Shown here: piece after piece, positions 24,078-33,241 of the stretch
Numbering within the stretch: position 1 is the first letter of the stretch
Layout of the letters: each line of letters starts with the position of its first letter
Assembly (NCBI GenBank): GCA_963765545.1
Contig: CAVXWW010000005.1
Location: 1 to 64,000, forward strand
DNA: 64,000 nucleotides
Reading direction: 5' to 3'
Origin: JARRPM01 sp963765545
GTDB taxonomy: Bacteria; Pseudomonadota; Gammaproteobacteria; Pseudomonadales; Halieaceae
Made by a program: the position numbers and the translations under genes
The notes under the pieces: model-generated
The model's database searches: none
The model's input: only the letters and a program-made list of their open reading frames with translations
Told to the model about the DNA's origin: nothing

Positions 24078-25144
24078 GATGCGTCCTCACCCTCACCCTC
24101 GCCCAGATCAAAGGCAAGATTGCCCGGGGGCTCGGCTGTAGTGGGCCGGGGCAGGCCGAAATGCAGGTAGGCATTGCGAGTGACCATACGCCCGCGGGGC
24201 GTACGCACCATAAAGCCCTGCTGGATAAGGTAGGGCTCCAGCACATCCTCGATGGTACCGCGCTCCTCGGAAATCGCCGCGGCCAGGCTGTCTACACCCA
24301 CCGGCCCGCCGTCAAATTTTTCGATCATGGCCAACAGCAGGCGCCGGTCGAGGTGATCAAAACCCTGCTGGTCAACGCTGAGCATATCCAGCGCACGATC
24401 GGCGATCTCTGCGGAGATATGGCCGTCTGACTTAACCTCTGCGAAGTCTCTGACCCGGCGCAACAAGCGGTTGGCGATACGCGGTGTACCGCGAGCACGC
24501 CTCGCGATCTCGGTTGCTCCCTGGGCATCAAGGCTGATCTCCAGAATACCGGCGGAGCGCGCCACAATATGGGCAAGATCGGCAACCTCGTAGAACTCCA
24601 GCCGCTGGACAATGCCGAACCTGTCACGCAGGGGGGAAGTAAGCAATCCCGCCCGTGTAGTGGCGCCGACCAGGGTGAAAGGCGGTAATTCCAGCTTGAT
24701 GGAGCGGGCGGCGGGGCCCTCCCCGATCATGATATCCAACTGGTAATCTTCCAGCGCGGGGTAGAGCACCTCCTCCACCACGGGGCTCAGCCGGTGGATT
24801 TCATCGATGAAAAGCACGTCTCCCGGCTCGAGATTCGTCATCAGGGCGGCGATATCACCGGCCTTTTCCAGTACCGGGCCCGAGGTGGTCTTGAGAGAAA
24901 CCCCCATTTCGTTGGCGATAATACTGGCGAGGGTGGTTTTGCCCAATCCGGGGGGGCCAAAAATGAGCGTGTGATCCAATGGTTCACCACGGGCACGCGC
25001 GGCTTGCAGGAATATGGCCATCTGCTCTCGCACCGCGGGCTGGCCAACATACTCTTCCAGGCTGCGAGGGCGGATGGCGCGATCGATAACATCTTCCCGG
25101 GGGCTCTGGGCCGCCGGCGCGATCAGGCGATCGGTTTCAATCAT
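24074..25144 (-). CDS. ruvB: Holliday junction branch-migration ATPase RuvB
   Basis: RuvB is the hexameric AAA+ motor that drives branch migration with RuvA. The 356 residues contain Walker A GPPGLGKT (63-70), Walker B with DEIH (114-117), sensor GATTRAG and a C-terminal winged-helix domain. A tail after about 335 is rich in Glu and Gly. It follows ruvA by 10 bp and overlaps ybgC. Confidence 0.97.
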   Translation of the reverse strand: MIETDRLIAPAAQSPREDVIDRAIRPRSLEEYVGQPAVREQMAIFLQAARARGEPLDHTLIFGPPGLGKTTLASIIANEMGVSLKTTSGPVLEKAGDIAALMTNLEPGDVLFIDEIHRLSPVVEEVLYPALEDYQLDIMIGEGPAARSIKLELPPFTLVGATTRAGLLTSPLRDRFGIVQRLEFYEVADLAHIVARSAGILEISLDAQGATEIARRARGTPRIANRLLRRVRDFAEVKSDGHISAEIADRALDMLSVDQQGFDHLDRRLLLAMIEKFDGGPVGVDSLAAAISEERGTIEDVLEPYLIQQGFMVRTPRGRMVTRNAYLHFGLPRPTTAEPPGNLAFDLGEGEGEDAS

Positions 25145-25154
25145 GCGGCCTCCC

Positions 25155-25772
25155 TCAACTCTTCACCATGGACTTGAGTGCGCGGCGGATCAGGTCCTCG
25201 CTGGTGGCGGCACTGTCGTTGTTTACCGATCCGACCATGCGGCTGGCCTCCTGTGGCTTATAACCCAGCGCTATCAGGGCGCCCTCGGCATCCGCCACCC
25301 GGTCGGTAGCAGGTCCGGGCACCTCCCCCGTCAAGGCGGAAAAATCTGCATCATCGGTCGAGCCAAACCAATCCTTGAGTTTGTCACGCATCTCGACCAG
25401 CAGGCGCTCGGCTGTTTTTTTACCCACCCCGGGTAGCGCGACCAGGGAAGAAATGTCGTCGCGCTGCACACAGCGGGCGAAACTGCTGGAATCCATACCG
25501 GAGAGTATCGTGAGGCCCAGCTTTGGGCCCACCCCGGTCACCTTGATCAACTGGCGAAACAGGCGGCGGTCCCGCTCGTCGACAAATCCATAGAGCAACT
25601 GGGCGTCCTCTCGCACGACAAAGTGAGTTACCAGTGACACCTCGTCACCCACCGGCGGCAATTGAAAAAGTGTTGTCATGGGAACCTGGACTTCATAGCC
25701 CACCCCGCCCACCTCCACCAGGATGTCGGGGGGCTGCTTATGCACCAGCGTGCCTCGGATTCTGCCTATCAT
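25155..25772 (-). CDS. ruvA: Holliday junction DNA helicase subunit RuvA
   Basis: RuvA binds four-way junctions as a tetramer and loads RuvB. The 205 residues have an OB-fold N-terminal domain starting MIGRIRGTLVHK, two helix-hairpin-helix motifs (LIKVTGVGPKLGLTILSG and LVALPGVGKKTAERLLVE), an acidic linker and the C-terminal RuvB-binding domain (ALIALGYKPQEASRMV). It lies 12 bp after ruvC. Confidence 0.97.
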   Translation of the reverse strand: MIGRIRGTLVHKQPPDILVEVGGVGYEVQVPMTTLFQLPPVGDEVSLVTHFVVREDAQLLYGFVDERDRRLFRQLIKVTGVGPKLGLTILSGMDSSSFARCVQRDDISSLVALPGVGKKTAERLLVEMRDKLKDWFGSTDDADFSALTGEVPGPATDRVADAEGALIALGYKPQEASRMVGSVNNDSAATSEDLIRRALKSMVKS

Positions 25773-25784
25773 CGGGTCGCCCTG

Positions 25785-26303
25785 TCAGCGCAATCGGCGC
25801 CGGCGCACTGACTTGGCGCCGGCCATGTTTATCAGGCTCTGCCTGGTATGGGCATGACACAGGGCCGCCGCCAGTGCATCGGCCGCATCTTCCTGCGGTT
25901 CCGCCGCCAGTTTCAGGAGTACCTTGACCATATGTTGCACCTGGGATTTGTCCGCCGCCCCCGTACCCACTACCGACTGCTTGATCTGGCGGGCGGAATA
26001 CTCCGCCACTTCCATGTCGCGTGCCACACAGGCCACAATGGCGGCGCCACGCGCCTGGCCCAGTTTGAGCGCGGAGCCCGCACTCTTTGCCAGGAAGACC
26101 TGCTCTATTGCCAGCTCCGTGGGACCATGCAGCTCCACCAACTCAGTCACGCTGGCATAGATTATCCGCAGCCTTTCCGGCAGTTCGCCCCCCGGTAATC
26201 GAATCACGCCACTAGTGACATACTCGCTGCGGCCGGAGACATAATTGATTATGCCGAAGCCTGTTTTGCGGGAACCGGGGTCAATCCCCAGGATGAGCGA
26301 CAT
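25785..26303 (-). CDS. ruvC: crossover junction endodeoxyribonuclease RuvC
   Basis: RuvC resolves Holliday junctions. The start at 26303 gives 172 residues with the RNase-H-like fold beginning LILGIDPGSRKTGFG (Asp8 catalytic); the Glu of AIEQVFLAKS and the Asp of DAADALAAALCHAH supply the other acidic residues. An upstream in-frame extension to 26396 is rejected as it lacks the family start and has no ribosome site. The order ruvC-ruvA-ruvB is standard. Confidence 0.96.
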   Translation of the reverse strand: MSLILGIDPGSRKTGFGIINYVSGRSEYVTSGVIRLPGGELPERLRIIYASVTELVELHGPTELAIEQVFLAKSAGSALKLGQARGAAIVACVARDMEVAEYSARQIKQSVVGTGAADKSQVQHMVKVLLKLAAEPQEDAADALAAALCHAHTRQSLINMAGAKSVRRRRLR

Positions 26304-26459
26304 GCAAATATCCGCCGGATGCGTCAGGCCCTTATTATGTACAAATTTACAGTATTTATCAGCATTGGAAGTGGTCCTTGTCGGCACTAATTTCATCCGC
26401 GTAGACGGCGAGCCAGACAGGCGAGCAAGGATGAAACCAGCGGTCGCGAAGCCGCGGGG

Positions 26460-27200
26460 TCAAAGAGAGGCGAGCACCTCGTCCGGGATATCGACATTGG
26501 TGAAGACATTCTGCACGTCGTCGAGGTCTTCCAGGGCATCGACCAGGCCCATCAACGCCTCGGCACCCTCGGCGTCAACCGGCACGGTGGTGGAGGCGAT
26601 CATGGTGACCTCCCCGTCTTCGGGATTGAGACCAGCGGCCTCCAGACCCGACTTTACCTCACCAAAGTCTTCCCAGGCAGAGATCACATCAACGGAACCG
26701 TCGTCATTGAGCTGGATGTCCTCGGCGCCCACCTCCAGTGCCGCCTCCATCAGGCGCTCCTCCGCAATGCCGGGAGCGAAACTGAGCCGACCCTTGCGGG
26801 TAAACAGGTAGGCCACAGACCCGTCAGTGCCAAGGTTGCCATTGCGCTTGGTGAACGCGTGGCGCACATCGGCCACGGTGCGGTTGCGGTTGTCCGTCAT
26901 AACCTCAACCAGAACGGCGATCCCGCCGGGAGCGTAACCCTCGTAGGTCAGCTCCTCCATATTATCGGTTTCGTTGGCGCCCGCGCCGCGGGCGACAGCG
27001 CGGTCGATGGTATCGCGGGTCATGTTGGCCGCCAGGGCCTTGTCGATGGCGGCGCGCAGGCGCGGGTTATCTTCAGGCTGGGCGCCCTGCTTGGCGGCGA
27101 CGACCAGCTCGCGGATGAGCTTGGTAAACATCTTGCCGCGTTTTGCATCCTGGGCCGCTTTGCGGTGCTTGATATTGGCCCACTTACTATGACCGGCCAT
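26460..27200 (-). CDS. yebC: YebC/PmpR family translation/transcription factor
   Basis: The 246-residue protein has the full YebC signature, from MAGHSKWANIKHRKAAQDAK onward. Members have been described as transcriptional regulators and, more recently, as factors that relieve ribosome stalling at proline-rich stretches. A strong AGAAGGAAGA ribosome site and an A+T-rich TATATATAG precede the ATG. It sits between aspS and ruvC as in many proteobacteria. The Lys-Pro-rich TolA nearby is a plausible kind of target, which is speculation. Confidence 0.95.
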   Translation of the reverse strand: MAGHSKWANIKHRKAAQDAKRGKMFTKLIRELVVAAKQGAQPEDNPRLRAAIDKALAANMTRDTIDRAVARGAGANETDNMEELTYEGYAPGGIAVLVEVMTDNRNRTVADVRHAFTKRNGNLGTDGSVAYLFTRKGRLSFAPGIAEERLMEAALEVGAEDIQLNDDGSVDVISAWEDFGEVKSGLEAAGLNPEDGEVTMIASTTVPVDAEGAEALMGLVDALEDLDDVQNVFTNVDIPDEVLASL

Positions 27201-27229
27201 AACGGTCTTCCTTCTATATATAGATGACG

Positions 27230-29011
27230 CTAGCTTTCCCCGGTTTCTTCCTTGATCTGGCGCAGGCGGATATTCAGATCACGCAGTTGCTGGGCACTGA
27301 CATCACCGGGCGCATCGGTCATCACACAGTGCGCGCTCTGGGTCTTGGGGAAAGCGATTACGTCGCGGATGGAATGGGTTCCGGTCATCAGCATCACCAG
27401 GCGATCGAGGCCAAAGGCCAGCCCGCCGTGGGGAGGGGCCCCATACTGCAACGCTTTCAGCAGGAAGCCAAACTTCTCTTCGGCCTCGGCCTCATCGATC
27501 TGCAGGATACGGAATACGGCCTCCTGCATATCGCGCTGGTAGATACGAATACTGCCGCCGCCCAGCTCGCAACCGTTGAGCACCATGTCGTAGGCCCGGG
27601 ACAGGGCCTCACCCGGGCTCGCTGCCAGCTCTTGTGCACTGCACGAGGGAGCCGTAAAGGGGTGATGCAGCGGTGTCCAGTTACCACTGCCGTCCTGCTC
27701 GAACATGGGAAAATCAACAACCCACAGCGGAGCCCAGCCCTCGCCAACCAGGCCCTGGTCCTCTGCCACCTTGACACGCAGGGCACCCAGCGCCTCGTTA
27801 ACCACCTTGGTGCGATCCGCCCCGAAAAAGATGATGTCGCCGTTACTCGCCTCTAACCGCTGCATCATCTGGGACACTATCTCATCGGGCATAAACTTGA
27901 GGATAGGCGACTGCAAGCCCGCCACGCCAGCGTCAATATCATTGACCTTGATCCAGGCCAGGCCCCGGGCACCAAAGATCGAAACGTAACTTGTATAGTC
28001 GTCGATCTCCTTGCGACTGATGGTCGAGCCGCCGGGCACCTTGAGCGCTGCTACCCGTCCCTGCGGGTCGTCGGCGGGGCCGCGAAATACCTTGAACTCC
28101 ACCTGCTGCATCAGGTCGTCGATACTGATCAGCTCCAGCGGTATCCGCAGGTCAGGCTTGTCCGAGCCGTAGCGCTCCATTGCATCCGCATAGCTCATAT
28201 GCGGCATCTCCGGCAGATCGACTCCCAGCACGGACTGGAACAACTCACGTACCATGCGTTCCGTGATCGACATGATCTCGGCCTCGTCAAGGAACGAGGT
28301 CTCGATATCAATCTGGGTGAACTCAGGTTGCCGGTCTGCCCGCAGGTCCTCGTCGCGAAAACACTTGGCGATCTGGTAGTAACGGTCAAAGCCGGACACC
28401 ATCAACAATTGCTTGAACAGCTGTGGCGACTGGGGCAAGGCAAAAAACTGCCCGGGATGGGTCCGACTGGGCACCAGGTAATCCCGTGCACCTTCGGGAG
28501 TCGCCCTGGTCAGGATGGGGGTCTCAATATCCAGAAAGCCCTCGTCATCCAGGAAATTGCGCACGGCCGAAGTGATCTTCGAACGCAGAATAAGACGCTG
28601 CTGCATCTCATGGCGGCGCAAATCCATATAGCGGTACTGCAGGCGCACCTCCTCCCCCACTGCGGTGTACTCATCCAGCTGGAAGGGAGGCGTGGCTGCC
28701 TGGTTGAGAATTTCCAGTTCTTTGCCGAGCACTTCAATCTCGCCCGTGGGCATGGCGGGATTGATGCTGGCATCGGACCGCGCGCGCACCCGGCCGGTTA
28801 CCTTCAAAACGTACTCGCCGCGCACCCGGTCGGCTCGCTCGAAGTGTTCCTCGGTGTCAGGATCGAATACCACCTGAACAATGCCCTGGCGGTCCCGCAT
28901 ATCGAGGAATATTACCCCGCCATGATCGCGTCGCCGGTCAACCCAGCCACACAAGGTGACTGTTTCATCGATGTTGGCTGTTCCCAAAGCGCCACAATAG
29001 TGACTGCGCAT
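27230..29011 (-). CDS. aspS: aspartyl-tRNA synthetase
   Basis: This class II synthetase charges tRNA-Asp. The 593 residues comprise the N-terminal OB anticodon domain (1 to about 105), motif 2 with CFRDEDLRADRQPEFTQID (about 215), the bacterial GAD insertion (about 290-410) and motif 3 (GLAFGLDRLVMLM, about 530). Length and the GAD domain are typical of the bacterial type. Some such enzymes also charge tRNA-Asn; that cannot be decided here. Confidence 0.97.
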   Translation of the reverse strand: MRSHYCGALGTANIDETVTLCGWVDRRRDHGGVIFLDMRDRQGIVQVVFDPDTEEHFERADRVRGEYVLKVTGRVRARSDASINPAMPTGEIEVLGKELEILNQAATPPFQLDEYTAVGEEVRLQYRYMDLRRHEMQQRLILRSKITSAVRNFLDDEGFLDIETPILTRATPEGARDYLVPSRTHPGQFFALPQSPQLFKQLLMVSGFDRYYQIAKCFRDEDLRADRQPEFTQIDIETSFLDEAEIMSITERMVRELFQSVLGVDLPEMPHMSYADAMERYGSDKPDLRIPLELISIDDLMQQVEFKVFRGPADDPQGRVAALKVPGGSTISRKEIDDYTSYVSIFGARGLAWIKVNDIDAGVAGLQSPILKFMPDEIVSQMMQRLEASNGDIIFFGADRTKVVNEALGALRVKVAEDQGLVGEGWAPLWVVDFPMFEQDGSGNWTPLHHPFTAPSCSAQELAASPGEALSRAYDMVLNGCELGGGSIRIYQRDMQEAVFRILQIDEAEAEEKFGFLLKALQYGAPPHGGLAFGLDRLVMLMTGTHSIRDVIAFPKTQSAHCVMTDAPGDVSAQQLRDLNIRLRQIKEETGES

Positions 29012-29074
29012 AATCTCATTTCCATCTGGAGTTTTTGGCCGGGCCCCAGTTGGGGCCAGGGGTAAGGTCGGGCT

Positions 29075-29356
29075 CTACTTGCTCTTGCCAGAGGCGGTGC
29101 TGGCGGGTTTGTCGCTGGCAACAGGCCCGGAGGAGCCGGCGGTATCGGAGCCCCCTGCCAGGTTTTTCTTGTTGCCCGTCTTGAAGTCGGTCTCGTACCA
29201 GCCACCGCCCTTGAGACGAAACGCGGCAGCTGAGACCATCTTCTTCAACGAGGCTTCACCGCAGGCAGGGCAATCCAGCAGCGGCATGTCACTGATTTTC
29301 TGCAATGCCTCCAGCTCCTTGCCGCAGGCCTGACACTGATACTCATATATAGGCAT
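29075..29356 (-). CDS. FmdB-family zinc-ribbon protein
   Basis: The 93-residue protein begins MPIYEYQCQACGKELE and has a second Cys pair in DCPACGE, making a four-Cys zinc ribbon. The C-terminal half is Gly/Ser/Lys-rich and disordered. Proteins of the FmdB family are often encoded next to aspS, and a regulatory role has been proposed. It ends 63 bp before aspS on the same strand. Confidence 0.88.
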   Translation of the reverse strand: MPIYEYQCQACGKELEALQKISDMPLLDCPACGEASLKKMVSAAAFRLKGGGWYETDFKTGNKKNLAGGSDTAGSSGPVASDKPASTASGKSK

Positions 29357-29508
29357 GACTTGGACCCACCAATGATCGGAAATTGTTAGCGAGAATTTTC
29401 GGAGGCGCGGATTTTAACCCATGCAGGCATACAGGCCAAGCCGGGGTTTCTCAAATAGATGGGGGCAGAACGCCCTGCACCTTGCGGTGCTGCAGGAAGA
29501 AGTTATGC

Positions 29509-29539
29509 CCTCCCGACCGACCGTGGTCGGACCGGGAGG
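29509..29539 (-). terminator. hairpin after the HU gene
   Basis: On the minus strand CCTCCCG and CGGGAGG form a 7-bp stem with an inner CCGACC/GGTCGG stem. There is no long T-run. A second hairpin (CTGCAGCACC with GGTGCAG) follows at about 29475-29495. Together they probably end the HU transcript. Confidence 0.5.
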
Positions 29540-29553
29540 TACCGATACGTCTC

Positions 29554-29994
29554 TTAGGAAGCGGCGAATTCCTTCAGCTTCTTCAGGGGACGGATCTTGA
29601 CCGCAATGCTCGCAGGCTTGGCCTTGAACACGGTCTGCTCACCAGTGAAGGGGTTGATGCCCTTGCGCGCCTTGCGGGCGGGCTTCTTCACAGTGGTAAT
29701 CTTCAGGATGCCGGGAATGGTGAACTCGCCCACGCCGCGCTTCTTGATGCTGCGCTCCATGAGATTATCGAGCTCTTCCATTACCGAACCGATCTGCTTC
29801 TTGGTCAGTCCGGTGTTTTCAGCAACGCTGGCAACGATCTGGCTCTTGGTGAGTTTAGTGGAGATAGCAGGTCCCACTTTCCTGGGCGCCGCCGCTGCCT
29901 TTTTCTTGGCTGCTACCTTTTTCTTGGCGGGAGCCTTCTTGGCTGCTGCCTTCTTGGCTGGAGCTTTCTTTTTAGCTGCTTTATTAGTTGCCAT
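29554..29994 (-). CDS. HU-family DNA-binding protein with Lys/Ala-rich tail
   Basis: From ATG 29994 the product is 146 residues. Residues 1-43 are almost only Lys, Ala and Pro (repeats of KKAPAKK and KKAAAKK), like the tails of eukaryotic H1 histones. The rest is an HU/IHF fold: LTKSQIVASVAENTGLTKKQ, then GEFTIPGILKITTVKKPARK and GINPFTGEQ for the DNA-binding arm. The positively charged tail should add sequence-independent DNA binding or compaction. The upstream in-frame extension to 30087 lacks support; a GGGAAGG site lies before 29994. Confidence 0.9.
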   Translation of the reverse strand: MATNKAAKKKAPAKKAAAKKAPAKKKVAAKKKAAAAPRKVGPAISTKLTKSQIVASVAENTGLTKKQIGSVMEELDNLMERSIKKRGVGEFTIPGILKITTVKKPARKARKGINPFTGEQTVFKAKPASIAVKIRPLKKLKEFAAS

Positions 29995-30099
29995 CTTATT
30001 TAGAACCTTCCCTATTAGTGAAAACGAAACATGTGTTAAACCCGGACTGCCCGCCTCCCCTGACCGCCGAAAACAGTGCCGCCACAAGTCACGGGTAAA

Positions 30100-30128
30100 T
30101 GTATAAATGATGAAACGCTACAATACAA
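30100..30128 (-). promoter_or_regulatory. promoter of the HU gene
   Basis: On the minus strand TTGTAT (plus 30123-30128) and TATACA (plus 30100-30105) are spaced by 17 bp, a good sigma-70 match. It lies about 105 bp upstream of the HU ATG. An AAAAAAC-CCT-GTTTTTT inverted repeat at 30151-30167 sits just behind it. Confidence 0.65.
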
Positions 30129-30314
30129 GCGTTTTTAAGCTTCGACCGTCAAAAAACCCTGTTTTTTCAGGCCCTGGCGATCTCGATCACATTTCAGCAC
30201 GCTTTTTGCCGCCGTTTGAAGAGTTCGGCTTCGCACCATATCGGCGCGCTGTACCCATGATGAGTTCAGTCGTAAACTACCCGACCTGTTTTTATCCATA
30301 TGTCGGACCCACAC

Positions 30315-32021
30315 ATGCGTACCAGTAATTTCCTCATCGCCACCCAAAAAGAAACTCCCGCCGATGCCGAGGTCATCAGTCACCAGTTGATGCTGCGCGC
30401 AGGGTTGATCCGCAAGCTGGCGTCCGGTCTCTACACGTGGCTGCCACTGGGCTTAAGAGTGCTGAGAAAAGTGGAGGCCATCGTAAGGGGCGAGATGGAC
30501 AAATCAGGGGCCCAGGAATTGAGCATGCCGGTTATGCAACCCGCCGAGCTGTGGCAGGAGTCAGGCCGCTGGGAGCAATACGGGCCCGAGCTGTTGCGCA
30601 TCAAGGATCGACATGAACGGGATTTTTGCCTGGGCCCGACCCATGAGGAAGTTATCACCGACCTGGCACGCAGTGAAATCAAGAGCTACAAACAACTCCC
30701 GGCGAACTTTTACCAGATCCAGACCAAGGTCCGCGACGAGATTCGCCCGCGCTTCGGGATCATGCGCTCCCGCGAATTCCTGATGAAGGACGCTTACTCT
30801 TTTCACGCGACACAGGAATCGCTGGAAGAGACCTATCGGGTGATGCACGCAACCTACAGCGCCATTTTCACCCGGCTGGCCCTAGAATTCCGCCCTGTAA
30901 TTGCCGATTCCGGCAGCATCGGCGGCAGCACATCGCATGAGTTTCACGTGCTGGCAAATTCCGGCGAGGACGATATCGCATTCAGCGACACGGGCAGCTA
31001 CGCCGCCAATGTCGAAATGGCTGAAGCCCTGGCACCGACTGAACCCCGCCCCGACCCCGCCGCTGATCTGCAGGAGGTGGCCACGCCGGGAGTGACATCG
31101 ATCGATGAGCTGGCGCAACAACTGTCAGTGGAACCGGCGACAACCGTCAAAACCCTCATGGTTGCCGCGGAGGCGGAGGGCGAACTCCTGGCGCTGGTGC
31201 TGCGCGGTGACCACCAACTGAACCCCGTAAAGGCAGAGAAACTTGAGGGAGTCGCGTCACCCCTGCGCATGGCCACCGAAGAGGAGGTGCGCGCCGCCTG
31301 CGGTGCCGGATTCGGCTCACTGGGGCCGGTCGGGCTGGCGGTGCCAACAATCGTTGATCGCAGTGCGGCCAACCTGGCTGACTTCAGCTGCGGTGCCAAC
31401 CGGGACGACTTTCACTTTACCGGCGCAAACTGGGGCAGAGACTGCTCGCCAGGCCGGGTGGAAGACCTGCGCCAGGTGCAAGAAGGCGATCCCAGCCCCG
31501 ACGGCGAGGGTCTGCTACAGATAAAACGCGGCATCGAGGTAGGCCATATTTTCCAGCTGGGCACGAAATACAGCGAGGCGATGGGTGCCAGGGTGCTGGA
31601 CGAAACCGGCAGGAATGTCACCATGACCATGGGGTGTTACGGGATAGGGGTGAGCCGTATTGTGGCCGCCGCGATCGAACAGAATCACGATGAGAGCGGT
31701 ATTATCTGGCCGGCCAGCATGGCGCCGTTCCAGATTGCCATCGTTCCCCTGAATATGCACAAGTCCCCGACGGTGGCCGAATGCGCCAATGAATTGTACG
31801 CCACACTGACAGACGCAGGCATCGAGGTACTGATGGACGACCGCAATGAGCGGCCCGGGGTCAAGTTTGCCGACATGGAGTTGATTGGCATTCCGCACCG
31901 CGTCGTTATCGGCGACCGGGCGCTGGCCGACAACAATATTGAGTACAAGGGCCGCACTGACGGAGACTCCGAGCTGGTGCCGCGCGACGACATCCTGACG
32001 TTCCTGCAGGCAAGGCTGTAA
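30315..32021 (+). CDS. proS: prolyl-tRNA synthetase
   Basis: This class II enzyme charges tRNA-Pro. Starting at ATG 30315 it begins MRTSNFLIATQKETPADAEV as in E. coli ProRS; an ATG five codons earlier is possible. The order is catalytic motif 1 and 2 (WEQYGPELLRIKDRHERDF, RPRFGIMRSREFLMKDAYSF), the editing insertion (about 220-400), motif 3 (CYGIGVSRIVAAAIEQ) and the anticodon domain. The editing insertion should remove Ala-tRNA-Pro. It is divergent from the HU gene. Confidence 0.97.
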   Translation: MRTSNFLIATQKETPADAEVISHQLMLRAGLIRKLASGLYTWLPLGLRVLRKVEAIVRGEMDKSGAQELSMPVMQPAELWQESGRWEQYGPELLRIKDRHERDFCLGPTHEEVITDLARSEIKSYKQLPANFYQIQTKVRDEIRPRFGIMRSREFLMKDAYSFHATQESLEETYRVMHATYSAIFTRLALEFRPVIADSGSIGGSTSHEFHVLANSGEDDIAFSDTGSYAANVEMAEALAPTEPRPDPAADLQEVATPGVTSIDELAQQLSVEPATTVKTLMVAAEAEGELLALVLRGDHQLNPVKAEKLEGVASPLRMATEEEVRAACGAGFGSLGPVGLAVPTIVDRSAANLADFSCGANRDDFHFTGANWGRDCSPGRVEDLRQVQEGDPSPDGEGLLQIKRGIEVGHIFQLGTKYSEAMGARVLDETGRNVTMTMGCYGIGVSRIVAAAIEQNHDESGIIWPASMAPFQIAIVPLNMHKSPTVAECANELYATLTDAGIEVLMDDRNERPGVKFADMELIGIPHRVVIGDRALADNNIEYKGRTDGDSELVPRDDILTFLQARL

Positions 32022-32225
32022 CGCGGCTATTCGCCCGCCCACATGCGAGGAAAGGGCGGGGAGTGGGCACAATTCTGGTCAGCAGCCCGGGTTTCCCGGA
32101 ATCAACACACCCGCAGGGCCAGATAATCGGTCTACGGGTAGAATAAGTTTGCCCGGTTGTTTGACATTGGTTTTGCAGCCCACCAATATGGGGTCGGGGC
32201 AAAGCACGGCTACCAAAATAACTCA

Positions 32226-33071
32226 ATGACCGATATACAAAAACTAAGTCAATGGAATCGGGATATCTCAAGGGCAATCGCCGCTCTTGGCAACGACCAG
32301 TTCTTCCCGACCTTGATCCAGGCTATCCAGGGCCAGGTGAAATTCGATTACCCGCAAGTTTGGGTTTTCCACCGCGACCTTCCGCCCCGCATTCTTTATC
32401 ACGAAATACCGGACCACGCCTTCGGTAGACAGGTAGACCAGTACCTCGAAGGCCCCTACAGCGAGGATCCGTTCTACCGAACATCCATGGAACAACCCCG
32501 CTCAAAACTCTACCGCATGTCCCGAATCACGCTGGGCAAACTGCGCCAATCGGAGTACTACCGCGGCTACTATGTAGATACCGGCACGGTGGATGAAGCG
32601 GCTTACATAGCCAAATTGCGCGGCGGCAGCGTCATCAACCTGGACATGATGCGCCTGCCCGAGCACGGTGAGTTTACCGAGGAGGAGTACGAAACCCTCT
32701 ATCTGCTGGCAGAGCCGGTGTCGGAACTGCTCAAGTGCCATAGCGAGCACGACAATTTTGCGGTGACGCACCTGATCCAGCCCGGCATCGATCACCAGAT
32801 CGACCTGGCGTTTCGCACCTTCGGGGAGTCAGTACTGTCGCCACGTGAGAAAGGTGTGCTCGAGCTCATGCTGCGCGGCTACGGCACCGACGTGTCGGCC
32901 CAGCGGCTCGGAATTGCCATTGAAACCGTGCGCCGCCATCGCAAAAGCATTTACCGAAAACTCGATGTGAACTCCCAGACCGACCTGTTCTCACTCTTCA
33001 TCAATTCCCTGTCCTGCCTGGGTCGGGCGGGCGGCGGAGACCCGCTCAGCGTCTACATGTCGCCTCGCTAG
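32226..33071 (+). CDS. LuxR-family transcriptional regulator
   Basis: The product is 281 residues from ATG 32226; upstream in-frame starts to 32157 look unlikely. Residues 1 to about 205 form a domain of unknown ligand (QFFPTLIQAIQGQVKFDYPQ, then DQYLEGPYSEDPFYR), probably GAF/PAS-like. A LuxR-type helix-turn-helix follows (LSPREKGVLELMLRGYGTDV, SAQRLGIAIETVRRHRKSIY). No receiver domain is present. It is followed 170 bp later, in the same direction, by a glutamine-synthetase-like gene, which it may control. Confidence 0.8.
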   Translation: MTDIQKLSQWNRDISRAIAALGNDQFFPTLIQAIQGQVKFDYPQVWVFHRDLPPRILYHEIPDHAFGRQVDQYLEGPYSEDPFYRTSMEQPRSKLYRMSRITLGKLRQSEYYRGYYVDTGTVDEAAYIAKLRGGSVINLDMMRLPEHGEFTEEEYETLYLLAEPVSELLKCHSEHDNFAVTHLIQPGIDHQIDLAFRTFGESVLSPREKGVLELMLRGYGTDVSAQRLGIAIETVRRHRKSIYRKLDVNSQTDLFSLFINSLSCLGRAGGGDPLSVYMSPR

Positions 33072-33241
33072 CCCACCACCCGGCGCGGCCCCCTACCGGG
33101 CGGTCAAATCCCCTCCAAAGCCCCGCCCTGCAAGCCGTGAACCCCGTCCCTCGCCCCCTTTGCGCTGCCCAAACTAGGGCATTGAGTCGGCGTAGTGAAG
33201 TAGCGATAGTGCACCATTCCCGGTAACCATGCGGTGACAGA

